NCBI GenBank assembly: GCA_003996215.1
Contig: QJPP01000448.1
Coordinates: forward strand, 124,001-188,000
Origin: Jaltomata sinuosa
Taxonomy: Eukaryota; Streptophyta; Magnoliopsida; Solanales; Solanaceae
DNA length: 64,000 bases
Direction: 5' to 3'
The notes under the pieces were generated by a model that was given only the letters and a program-made list of their open reading frames with translations, had not been told where the DNA came from and searched no databases. Shown here one piece after another: positions 24,100 through 34,397 of the stretch; the first letter of the stretch is position 1; each line of letters begins with the position of its first letter. The position numbers were made by a program, and so were the translations under genes.

Positions 24100-24240
24100 C
24101 GATAGCAGCCATCGCTATAGCGATAGAAATTACCGTTATAGCGGCGGTCAAGGGGCGGTCAACTCACTTAAGACCTCTATAGCGGCAGATGACCGCTATA
24201 GCGGGACCTCTATAGCAGAGCGGGGACCGCTATAGCGGGC
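24100..24240. repeat. Cluster of CCGCTATAGCGG-type palindromes in LTR
   Basis: At least seven variants of the self-complementary word CCGCTATAGCGG or its core GCTATAGC occur within about 140 bp, separated by 10-25 bp. The same cluster recurs at about 7145-7300, 17250-17395 and 30515-30645, in every LTR copy of the family. Function unknown. Confidence 0.85.
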
Positions 24241-24965
24241 CGACAAGTTTTTAATGCAAAAATAGTTCTCAAAACATCAGAATTTCACAAGTTTGTTTTG
24301 GGAGAAGGGCTGGGAATTCAGGCGATTTTCTTCATTTCCCCGCTAAAAATAGTTCCTAAGGTAAGATTTTTGTTCCCCACACTTTGTACTACATTTCCTG
24401 TGCGGTAGAATTGCTAGGAGGGAAATTGGGGAAAGGTTGGAATGACCTAGGGATGATGGAATTCGGGGAAGAAGGGGGGTCATAACATGTATGTTCTTGG
24501 GTGTTGATTTAAGTACGTTAAAATGATCATAGGTTGTTTAATTTTCTGTTTTATCCGTAAAAAATGATAAGACTAGGAGAATTAACGGTGGAAAAGCCCG
24601 GGAACAGAGTGGGATGATCATGGATGGCCTGGGATTTGGAGATTTGGTATAATCTGGGTAATGTACAGGCCTGTATGTTAATTGTATGTATTATGTATTA
24701 TTTTTAGACCAAGAACGCGAGAGGAATCCAAAACAAGGGAAAGCTCGGGTTGAATAAAGCTTAGAACATTCAAGGTAAGTGATGGCTTTCATATTTCTGT
24801 GAATGTGTATATTCATTGTACTCGTTGTCTAAGTAATTGTGTGCATTACATTACTTAGGGGAATTATGTAGAATGTCTAAGTTCGGTTTACAGTCTATGT
24901 TTGAATGATTTTTACTTGTTGGCTTTACAAGGGGTGTGCATTCATTCTATTGACTGTTGTTGTTG

Positions 24966-25085
24966 ACATTCGGTTGACTCGGGTACCACATCTGGTACGG
25001 GTATAACATTCAGTTGGCACGGGTACCACGCCTGGTACGGGTATAACATTCGGTTGGCACGGGTACCACGCCTAGTACGGGTTTA
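24966..25085. repeat. Degenerate tandem repeat built on CGGGTACCACGCCTGGTACG
   Basis: Three units of about 46 bp, each containing GGTACC and an inverted GGTACCAC...GTGGTACC-like pairing. Also present at about 6266-6410 and 31378-31490. Confidence 0.85.
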
Positions 25086-25996
25086 CTTTATTGCATCTTG
25101 CACTGTTTTACTAATTATTGTATTGCACTGGTTGATATTGGTTCCGTGAGAGGACCGGGTTGTTTTACTGAATGTGATACTTGATATTGGTTCCGTGAGT
25201 GGACCGGGTAGTTATTGAAAAGTGCTATTGATTAGTGGTCCTTGAGTGGCCGGGAACTGTTGTATGACTGTTGAATTGGTCTTGGTTTAGGCTGGGTAAT
25301 CACTCTAATGGTATTTGTCTAGAGGGGATTCCAGGGTGGGTCCGGGCTAGATAGTAAGGTGTGGTTATGGTTATTTTTGTTGGTGGAATAGAACTGTAAG
25401 AGATGGATTCATGCGGTAACGAGCTAGGTAGAGACCTGTAGTCTAGAGATGCCTGTGATACTTGTTGCATGTTTGCCATACTTATTACTGGATTTTGCGT
25501 ACTATTTATATATTATTTTCTTGAATACTGGTTGATGATCCTACTAGTACACAGTGGTGGTGTACTGATACTGCACTTGTCTTTTTTTTGGTGAGTATAG
25601 AAAATCTTCCAGCGGCTAAGATGAGACCTCAGATTTAGCATCGGCAATTCCGATCATCAAGGGTGAGTTAATGATTTGAGCTACCTTGGGATTATCTCTG
25701 GAGTTTTAGTCCATTTGTTCGGACTTACAAACTATTCCTTATTTTTATTGAGGTTGCATCCCCGTACTCTAGATTTGGTTGATATTTGGTACGATGACTT
25801 TCAGTTCCTAGGTGGGAAATTTCCACAGTTTACTATTAATGATAAGTTTTTGATTAGTGATCTTATGTCTATAGCTAGTTTTCATTTATGCTTGCTGGTT
25901 TTAGGCTGCTAGTGTAGACAAGGGTGGAACTCTATTGGTTCGCTCATTCGGGGGTTGGGTGGGTGCCACTCACGACGGGATGGGTTGTGACAAAGA

Positions 25997-26009
25997 TGGT
26001 ATCATAGCC
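25997..26009 (+). other. Primer binding site of chromovirus
   Basis: TGGTATCATAGCC, 12 of 13 to the initiator-Met primer site, four bases after the 5' LTR. Confidence 0.88.
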
Positions 26010-26212
26010 TAGGTTCATTGATCTCATTGTACCAAATAGGTCTAGTATAGTCTTGCGGAATGGTGCGGAGACGTCCATACTTTTCTTCGAAAGGCTATGG
26101 GGCTTTAGGAAAAACTATATCTTCCTTCTTTTCCTTCGTGCTATAACTCGATTTCAATTGGTATCTGGAGATATGAATTGGTATCTAACTTCATTCTCTC
26201 TTCTGTCCGCAG

Positions 26213-29200
26213 ATGGTTACCACAAGGAATATCGGAGCAAGGCCAGCGGTCCCAGTAGCAGGCCCTGATGTTCGCGGCAGAGGTAGGGGAAGGGGCAGGG
26301 GATGAACTGGAGCCGCACCCGCCAAAGGTGGAGCTCGAGTTGTTGCTGCTGCACGTGAGATAACCCCTTCCCCACCTCAGGATCATGTGGCTGAGGATGT
26401 AAAATAAGTAGTGGTAGAGGATAGAGGAGCTCAGGAGGAGGCGGTACCGGTTGGGGGTGCAGGCCTTCCTAATATGACACCAGAAGCTTTCAGGAAGGCG
26501 TGGGATATTTTGAGTGGGTGTGTTGGTGCTGGAGCCATACCCGCAGCTTATGCGAATCAGGCCTTAGATACTCAGCCAGCGGTTACTACTACACAAAGGA
26601 TGGATGCAGCTTCGGGCACAAATGATCTTCTCAAGCCAATGTTAGGCCCAATGATGACAGGTAATGAGCATGAGATGTTGACTAAGTTCCTTAAACTGAA
26701 ACCTCCGATGTTTCAGGGTACAGACAAGGAGGATGCATATGAGTTCATCCTGGATTGACATGAGAGGTTGCACAAGTTGGGTATTGTACGTCAGCATGAG
26801 GTGGAATTTGTCACTTTCCAGCTGCAGGGTGATGCCAAGCAGTGGTGGAGGTCTCATGTTGAGTGTAGGTCCTCTATCCTACCTCCACTGACTTGGGAAT
26901 AGTTTCATGCTTTGTTTTTGGAGAAGTACGTTCCTCGTACCTTGAGGGACAGGAAGAAGGATGAGTTTCTAAACTTGGAGCAGGGTGGCATGTCGATCTC
27001 AGCTTATGAGGCTAAGTTTCATGCGTTGTCTCGTTTTGCTACACAGATGTTGGGTTCTGAGGAGGAACGGGTCCGGTTATTTGTCAAGGGTCTGAATAGT
27101 GATTTGCAGTTACTGACAGTGCATATGACTTGTTCTGGCAAGGGTTTTAATGATGTGGTGGACTATGTGAAGAAGATTGAGGGAGTTAAGCAAGCGGGGC
27201 AGGCTAAGGCTTTAGCCAAAAGGCCCCAGAATGAGGGAAATTTTGGTGGTTCATACTCCAGGGGCCAGCATCGGCAGGCTTACTCGGCCCGTCCTATTCA
27301 GTCAGCTCTGCCAGCTATTACAGGTGGTCATCAGGGAGCTTAGTCTTCAGCTCCTAGAGGCCAGGGGGCATCTTCTACATCAGCTAGCAGGCCTACTTTG
27401 GATTGTGGTTGCTTTCATTGTGGTGAGTTGGGCCACTTTAAGAGGGAGCGTCCACATAAGCAGGCAGGTAATCAGGGTCAGCAGCAGACTAGAGCAGTGG
27501 TTCCAGCAGGCAGATGTGGTAATGCTAGGGGTCGTCCACAGGGTGTGCGAGGTAATTTCCAGGAAGGCCGGGGAGACCGAGGGAACGGTGGCGCAGGTAG
27601 GGGTATAGAGTAGCCGGCCCGGGAAGTTTCCCGGATTGATGATCGGGCACATTTCTATGCTTTTCCAGGAAAGACTGAGGTGGAAGCCTCAGATGCGGTG
27701 ATCACAGGTACTATTCTTGTCTGTGATAAAATGGCCTCAGTATTATTTGACCCAGGATCTACATATTCTTATGTGTCTGTTAGTTTTGCATTGGGTCTGA
27801 ATTTGAATTGCGATATCCTTGATTCCCATATCCATGTATCTACCCCGGTTGGAGAGTCGGTGATTGTGACTCATGTGTATCTTGATTGTTCTGTGGTATT
27901 TGTGGGGCTACGTACTTGGGTAGACTTAGTAATTCTGGATATGGCTGATTTGGATATTATCTTGGGTATGACCTGGCTATCTCCTTATCATGTTGTGTTG
28001 AACTGTAACACCAAAACTGTGACTCTAGAAATTTCGGATAAAGATAGATTAAAGTGGAAAGGTGTATACAGGCCTAAGCCAGTTAAGATAATATCGTTTG
28101 TTCGGGCTAGGAAGCTAGTGGGAAGGGGGTGTCTAGCCTTCTTGGCTCATCTCCGGGATGATAGTGTGGAGTCCCCTCCTATTGAGTCAGTTCAGGTGGT
28201 GTTCGAATTTGTAAAGGTGTTTCCAGAGGATTTTCCTGGTATGCCTCCGAACAGGGATATAGATTTTTGTATTGATTTGGAGCCAGGCACTCGTCCCATC
28301 TCTATTCCTCCATATAGAATGGCTCCGGCAGAGTTAAGGGAACTTAAGACTCAGCTGCAAGAACTCATAGATAAGGGATTTATACGTCCCAGTGCTTCAC
28401 CTTGGAGGGCTCCAGATTTATTTGTGAAAAAAAAGGATGGTAGTATGCGGATGTGCATAGACTACAGACAGTTGAACAAGGTAACCATCCGGAATAAGTA
28501 TCCTTTACCCCGGATAGAGGATTTTTTTGACCAGCTTCAGGGTGCATCGGTGTTTTTGAAAATTGACTTGAGGTCGGGGTATCATCAGCTAAAGATTAGG
28601 CCTGAGGATATTCCGAAAACTACTTTTCAGACTCGGTATGGACATTACGAGTTTTTAGTGATGTCATTTTGTTTGACCAATGCACCGGCAGCATTCATGA
28701 GTTTGATAAATGGGATGTTTAAGTCCTACTTGGATTCTTTTGTTATCGTGTTCATTGACGATATTTTGATCTACTCTAAGAGTAGGGAGGAGCATGCAAA
28801 TCATCTCCGCATTGTGCTGGACATCTTGGGCCAAAAGCTTTATGCAAAATTCACTAAGTGTGAGTTTTGGTTGACTTATGTGGCATTTTTGGGGCATGTG
28901 GTGTCAGAAAAGGGAGTGATGGTGGATCCCCAGAAAATTGAGGCAGTTAAAAGTTGGGTCCGGCCTAGCTCTGTGACAGAGGTGAGAAGTTTTATTGGGC
29001 TCGCGGGGTACTACCAGAGGTTTGTGAAGGACTTTGCTTCTATTGCTACTCACCTGACCAGGCTGACACAGAAGGAGGTACCATTTCTGTGGTCCGACAA
29101 GTGCGAGGAGAGCTTCCAAAAGCTCAAGACACTTTTGACCACAGCTCCTATATTATCCTTGCCGGTTGAAGGTGAAGACTTTATTGTTTACTGTGACGCT

Positions 29201-30310
29201 TTACATTCTGGTTTGGGTGCTGTGTTGATGCAAGATAGGAATGTGATAGCCTATGCATCCAGGCAGTTGAAGTTGCATGAGAGGAATTACCCGACTCATG
29301 ACTTAGACTTGGCAGCGGTGGTGTTTGCATTGAAAATCTAGAGACACTATCTTTATGGTGTCAAGTGTGAAGTATTCACAGATCATCGCAGTCTGCAGCA
29401 CGTTTTCACTCAGAAGGACTTGAATCTGAGGCAGAGAAGGTGGATGGAGTTATTGAAAGATTATAATGTGACCATTCAGTACCATCCGGGTAAGGCTAAT
29501 GTGGTGGCAGACGTATTGAGCCAGAAAACTATTAGCATGGGTAGCTTGGCTTGTTTGGGGGTGTCCAAATGACCACTAGCTAAGGAAATTCGAGCTCTGG
29601 AGGCCAAGTTCATGCACTTGGGTGTCTCAGACCAAGGCGGTTTGTTGGCCAACATTGAGGTCAAGACCACCTTCATAGAGGAAATAAAGGCAAAACAGTT
29701 TCAGGATCCGAAACTGGGCAAGTTGCGAAGTAAAGTGATATCCGGGGAGTCCAGAGATGTCATGTAAGACTCTGGTGGTGTATTGCATTTTAGGGAGAGG
29801 ATTTGTGTTCCTCGGGTTGATGATATAATTCTGAAAATTCTGACAGAAGCTCATGGTTCGTGGTACTCGATCCATCTGGGTGTAACCAAAATGTATAGAA
29901 ACTTGAGGCAGCGTTACTGGTGGCCCGGGATAAAAAGGGACATAGTTGATTTTGTGTCCAAGTGTCAGAATTGCCAGCAGGTAAAATATGAACATCAGAG
30001 ACCTGCAGGATTACTTCAGAGGATGCCAATTCCAGAGTGGAAGTAGGAGAAAATAGCCATGGATTTCGTGGTGGGTCTTCCCAAGACATTGGGGAAGTAT
30101 GACTCAATTTAGGTCATTGTTGGCAGGCTGATCGAGTCCGCTTATTTCATTCCGGTCAGGGTAGATTACAATTCGCACCAGTTGGCCAAGATCTACGTGA
30201 AGGAGATTGTAAGACTGCATGGGGTACCATTGTCCATCATTTCAGACAGGGGTACGCAGTTTACTTCTAAGTTCTGGGTCAAGTTACATGAAGAGTTGTG
30301 TACACAGTGG
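26213..30310 (+). pseudogene. Chromovirus gag-pol, frame intact, 11 in-frame stops
   Basis: One reading frame runs from ATG 26213 to the deletion point. Order: gag with an arginine/glycine-rich N-terminus and QGDAKQWWRSH capsid motif; zinc knuckle near 27404 (CFHCGELGHFKRER, last Cys replaced by Arg); aspartic protease (VLFDPGSTYSYVS, about 27733); reverse transcriptase (CIDYRQLNKVT; FIDDILIYS at about 28753); RNase H (FIVYCDALHSGLG; TDHRSLQHVF); integrase (HLGVTKMYRNLRQRYWWPGI, MDFVVGLPK, IISDRGTQFTS). Stops lie at 26303, 26405, 26756, 26900, 27341, 27611, 29339, 29570, 29765, 30044 and 30110. No net frameshift is seen: all domains share a frame over 4.1 kb. VMSFCLTNAPAAFM has Cys where the family has Gly. 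The product would be gypsy polyprotein; this copy cannot make it. Confidence 0.93.
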
Positions 30311-32396
30311 TCTTAGATTGAGCTAGTTTTCCACGTAGCCAAGATATAAAAGAGTCTGGGGAACTTTTCAGAATCAAATTTGGGTAAGTAGAACTCCCAG
30401 AATCGCGTTTGACGTGAAAGGGTTATTTTGGGATGTCGGGGGAACCAAGTGTGTTGTGAAATGGCCAAAACTAGCAAATTTATGGACTTTCTGCCCGTGA
30501 AGAGCACTGTCACGTGCGATAGCAGCCACCACTATAGCGATAGAAATTACCGCTATAGCGGCGGTCAAGGGGCGATCAACTCACTTAAGACCGCTATAGC
30601 GGCAGATGACTGGTATAGTAGAGTGGAGATCGCTATAGCGGGTCGACGGATTTTTAATGCAAAAACAGCTCTCAAAACATCAGAATTTTACAAGTTTGTT
30701 TTGGGAGAAGGGCTGGGAATTCAGGAGAATTTCTTCATTCCCCCGCCAAAAATTGTTCCTAAGGTAAGGTTTTCGTTCCCCACACTTTGTACTACGTTTC
30801 CTATGCGGTAGAATTGCTAGGAGGGAAATTGGGGAAAGGTTGGAATAACTTAGGGATGATGGAATTCGGGGAAGAAGGGGGTTCCAAACATGTATGTTCT
30901 TGGGTGTTGATTTAAGTACGTTAAAATGATCATAGGTTGTTCAATTTCCTGTTTTATCCATAAAAAATGATAAGACTAGGAGAATTAACGGTGGAAAAGC
31001 CCGAGAACAGGGTGGGATGATCATGGATGGCCTGGGGTTTGGGGATTTGATATAATTCGGGTAATGTACAGGTCTGTATGTTAATTGTATGTATTATGTG
31101 TTATTTTTAGACCAAGAACGCGAGAGAAATCCGAAACACGGGAAAGCTCGGGTTGAATAGAGCTTGAAACATTCAAGGTAGGTGATGGCTTTCGTATTTC
31201 TATGAATGTGTATATTCATTGTACTCGTTGTCTAAGTAATTGTGTGCATTACATTGCTTAGAGGAATTGTGTGGAATGTCTAAGTTCGGTTTACAGTCTA
31301 TGTTTGAATGGTTTTTACTTGTTGGCTTTACAAGGAGTGTGCATTCATTCTATTGACTGTTGTTGTTGACATTCGATTGGCTAGGGTACCACGCCTGGTA
31401 CGGGTATTACACTTGTTTGGCACGGGTACCACGGCTGATACTGGTATAATATTCAGTTGGCACGGGTACCACGCCTGGTACGAATTTACTTTATTACATC
31501 CTGCACTGTTTCATTGATTATTGTATTGCATTGGTTGATATTGATTTCGTGAGAGGATCGGGTTATTTTACTGAATGTGATAATTTATATTGGTTTCATG
31601 AGTAGACCAGGTTGTTATTGAAAAGTGCTATTGATTAGTGGTCCTTGAGTGGCCGGGAACTGTTGTATAACTGTTGAATTGATCTTGGTTTAGGCTGGGT
31701 AATCACTCTAATGGTATTTGTCTAGAGGGAATTCCAGGGTGGGTCCGGGCTAGATAGTAAGGTGTGGTTATGGTTATTTTTGTTGGTGGAATAGAACTGT
31801 AAGAGATGGATTCATGCGGTAACGAGCTAGGTAGAGACTTGTAGTTTAGATATGTCTGTGATACTTGTTGCATGTTTGTCATACTTATTACTGGATTTTG
31901 CGTACTATTTATATACTATTTTCTTGAATACTGGCTGATGATCCTACCAGTACACAGTGGTGGTGTACTGATACTGCACTTGTCTTTCTTTTGGTGAGTA
32001 TAGGAAATCTTCCAGCGACTGAGACGAGACCTCAGATTTAGCACCGGCGATTCCGATCATCAAGGGTGAGCTAATGATTCGAGCTACCTTGGGAATATCT
32101 CTGGTGTTTTAGTCCATTTGTTCGGACTTACAAACTATTCCTTATTTTTGTTGGGGTTGCATCCCCGTACTCTAGATTTGGTTGATGTTTGGTACGATGA
32201 CTTTCAGTTCCTAGGTGGAGAATTTCCGCAGTTTACTATTAATGATAAATTTTTATATTAGTGATCTTATGTCTATTGCTAGTTTTCATTTATGCTTGCT
32301 GGTTTTAGGTTTCTAGTGTAGGCAAGGGTGGAACTCTATTGGTTTGCTCATCAGGGGGTTGGGTGGGTGCCACTCACTATGGGATGGGTCGTGACA
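30311..32396 (+). repeat. 3' LTR of plus-strand chromovirus, 5'-truncated
   Basis: Corresponds to about 23894-25992 of the 5' LTR and ends GGGTCGTGACA. The join to integrase lies at about 30309-30313, where both parents carry short G/T-rich sequence (GTGGTCTT against GGTGTCTT), compatible with end-joining at microhomology. Confidence 0.88.
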
Positions 32397-32401
32397 GTGT
32401 A

Positions 32402-33159
32402 GTTGAAGGAGAAGCAATTATAGTTTCTGGAAGGAGTGATTTGAATCAGTCTCAATTATGGCACTTACGACTTGGTCGTATGAGTGACAAGGGATTGTCT
32501 TTGTTGAGCAAACAAACTTTGCTAGACGGGTACAAAAATCAAGTTTTGAATTTTTGTGAGCATTGTGTGCTTGGTAAGCAAACAAGGATAAAATTCAGCG
32601 AGAAGGAAACAGCAGAAATAGATCATGGTGTTAGTGACCGCATAGAGCTATAAATTGAATGTCCACTAGCTCAGCCTAGTAGTTCAGAAGTGGAGGAGGT
32701 GCAGAACCTTAATCAAGATGATAATGTTGATGCACCTATGCAACAATAAATATATAGCATTGCAACAAGCAGAGAGAAGAGAGTGATCAACCGACCAAAG
32801 AGGTTTGCAAATGTAGTTGATGAAAATCTTTTTGGATATGTAGATTTTATGAAATTTGCATTGTCAGTTGCAGAGACCATTGATGTGTTTGAGTCTAATA
32901 GCTATAAACAAGTTATTTATAGTTCAAAGAAGATTGATGGATTGGTGCTATGGGTGAAGAGATTGAATCACTTCACAAGAATCGAATATGGAAGTTTGAT
33001 TCATTGTCAAAGAGACAAAAGGTAGTAGGTTGCAAAGGGATTGTTGATGTGAAGAAAGTGTCTACACATGATAATCCTGCAGATATGATGACCAAGGCAG
33101 TCTTGATCAATAAGTTTAGGCATTGCCTAGACTTGATTGGTGTGTGTAATACTCAGTGA
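32402..33159 (+). pseudogene. Copia 1 pol remnants: pre-integrase, RT and RNase H scraps
   Basis: Continues the host frame after the chromovirus. SQLWHLRLGRMSDKGLSLLS and FCEHCVLGKQTRIKFS are the GAG-pre-integrase zinc motif (H and C residues kept). This jumps near 32640-32780 to RSTRPKRF-like RT leader sequence (NRPKRFANVVDENLFGYV) and near 32950 to WKFDSLSKRQKVVGCKGI, then to VKKVSTHDNPADMMTKAV, the end of copia RNase H. At least two large deletions and several frame changes are needed. Non-functional. Confidence 0.85.
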
Positions 33160-33236
33160 GCCCTTTCGAGGGCTGAGAGCAAGGCGGAGAGACGTTGTTC
33201 CTGTTGATGAAAAGAATTCAAGCTAAGGAGAAGATT

Positions 33237-33581
33237 TGTTAATTATGTCTTGAATTTTTCCCTTGTATATTTTAAGAAACTCATAATCCCTATCGATTTA
33301 GGAAATTCTATGTCCTAATGGATTTGGGAAAGGAAAGTATAGTCCTTGTAGGATTGGAAAAACCTTTTCCTTATAGGTTTGGGACTACTTGAGATTTATA
33401 TATAGGGTTGTAGTTGGGGATCCTAAGAGCATTGTAAACTTTTCTTCTTTCATAGTGAAAAATTTTCTCTGCTTTTGCTTGGAGGATTAGGCCAAACCTC
33501 GTTAAATCCTTGTGTTATTTTTCTTCTCTATTTCCTTTGTGTGTGATTGTGTGCTAGTTATCCCACGATATTTCCGCAAAA
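33237..33581 (+). repeat. 3' LTR of copia element 1 (345 bp)
   Basis: Begins TGTTAATTATGTCTTG and ends TTCCGCAAAA (terminal CA mutated to AA), followed by AGATA. Differs from the 5' LTR by scattered substitutions and small gaps. Confidence 0.9.
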
Positions 33582-33586
33582 AGATA

Positions 33587-34397
33587 AAATGTAAATCTTG
33601 TTTATTTGCTATTACTACATGGGGTTAAAAAATACATACTCGGCCCCTATTACAACTGATGAGAATATCTTTTAATTAAAAAAGAGAAACTGATGAGCTA
33701 GAATATCCAACAGACACAAAATATTATTTAGCTAATTTATTTAATTTAGCACATGAATGTGATCTTGTATTAAATTGGTCAATTAATTAAATTGGTCAAT
33801 TAATTTAGTCTATAGAAACTCCACAAATCAGTTTGGAAGATGAAAAGAACTTCCAATGCATTGAATCATGTACTTGGTTGAAACACAAAACTGAATGCGA
33901 GTGTCTTTTTATTTACCTGATTTACTATAGTCTTTGTAGCTTAAATTGTTCTTGGGAATATCAAAACCGTCCCTAAAGCTAATCATCTTAATGTTCCATA
34001 TTTAATTATTCTTAATAATATAATTAAAATTATATTTATATATGATATATGATATTTTCTCCGTTTCAATTTGTTTGACCTATTTTGACTTGGCACGAAG
34101 TTTAAGAAAGTAAATAAGACTTTTGAATCTTGTGGTTAAAAATTAAAGATATGTCAAATGTACCAAAATATTTTTTAATCTTGTGGTCTTAAACATGTCA
34201 TGTGGAAAGTTGGAATTGAGGAGTTGCTAAAAAAGGAAAGAGACATTCTTTTTTAAACGTACTAAAAAGGAAAGTAGGTCAAACAAATTGAAACGGAAGG
34301 AGTATGTTTTAAATTAATTAATTGGATATTTAATTTAGTGTAGGGGTAAAATGGTAATCCAACTTTGCACTTTTGAAGCTTCCCACTTTTAATAATA
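33587..34397. other. Intergenic, no gene; contains a Stowaway-like MITE
   Basis: AT-rich. Apart from the MITE at 34055-34302, the only visible feature is a short AAATTGGTCAATTAATT direct repeat near 33773-33803. Confidence 0.6.
34055..34302. mobile_element. Stowaway-like MITE, 248 bp
   Basis: Terminal inverted repeat CTCCGTTTCAATTTGTTTGA / CAAACAAATTGAAACGGAAGG, flanked by TA on both sides (34053-34054, 34303-34304). Same length and internal landmarks (GAATCTTGTGGT) as the element at 63553-63800. Confidence 0.88.

Larger units (their letters stand above)
23733..25992 (+). repeat. 5' LTR of plus-strand chromovirus (2260 bp)
   Basis: TGTAATGATCGAG to GGTTGTGACA. Same length within a few bases as the minus-strand LTR (2253). 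Inside are the palindrome cluster at about 24100-24240 and the KpnI-like GGTACC repeat at about 24966-25085. Confidence 0.92.
23733..32396 (+). mobile_element. Ty3/gypsy chromovirus, plus strand, 3' end truncated
   Basis: Complete 5' LTR (23733-25992), primer site (25997-26009), one continuous gag-pol frame (26213-30310) and a 3' LTR lacking its first roughly 160 bp (30311-32396). The end of integrase and the chromodomain are deleted at 30311. The target-site duplication is ATGTA (23728-23732) against GTGTA (32397-32401), 4 of 5. It inserted into copia element 1; the host pre-integrase reading resumes after 32401. It is a close relative of the minus-strand chromovirus at 5398-17741, which keeps the parts lost here. 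Confidence 0.92.
22528..33581 (+). mobile_element. Ty1/copia element (Tnt1-like), internally deleted and split by a chromovirus
   Basis: LTRs at 22528-22878 and 33237-33581 are flanked by the 5-bp duplication AGATA (22523-22527 and 33582-33586). A decayed primer site (TAGTATCATAGC, 22881-22892) follows the left LTR and a purine tract (AAGGAGAAGATT) precedes the right one. What remains inside is gag, a pre-integrase piece and fragments of reverse transcriptase and RNase H; protease, most of integrase and most of RT are gone. The plus-strand chromovirus sits in the pre-integrase region. The gag is most like the Tnt1/Tork type (inference from its sequence style). Confidence 0.9.

Noticed and set aside
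23006..33159. A single chimeric copia-gypsy element
   Set aside because: LTR pairs, scars and frame resumption on both sides show two separate elements, one inserted in the other.
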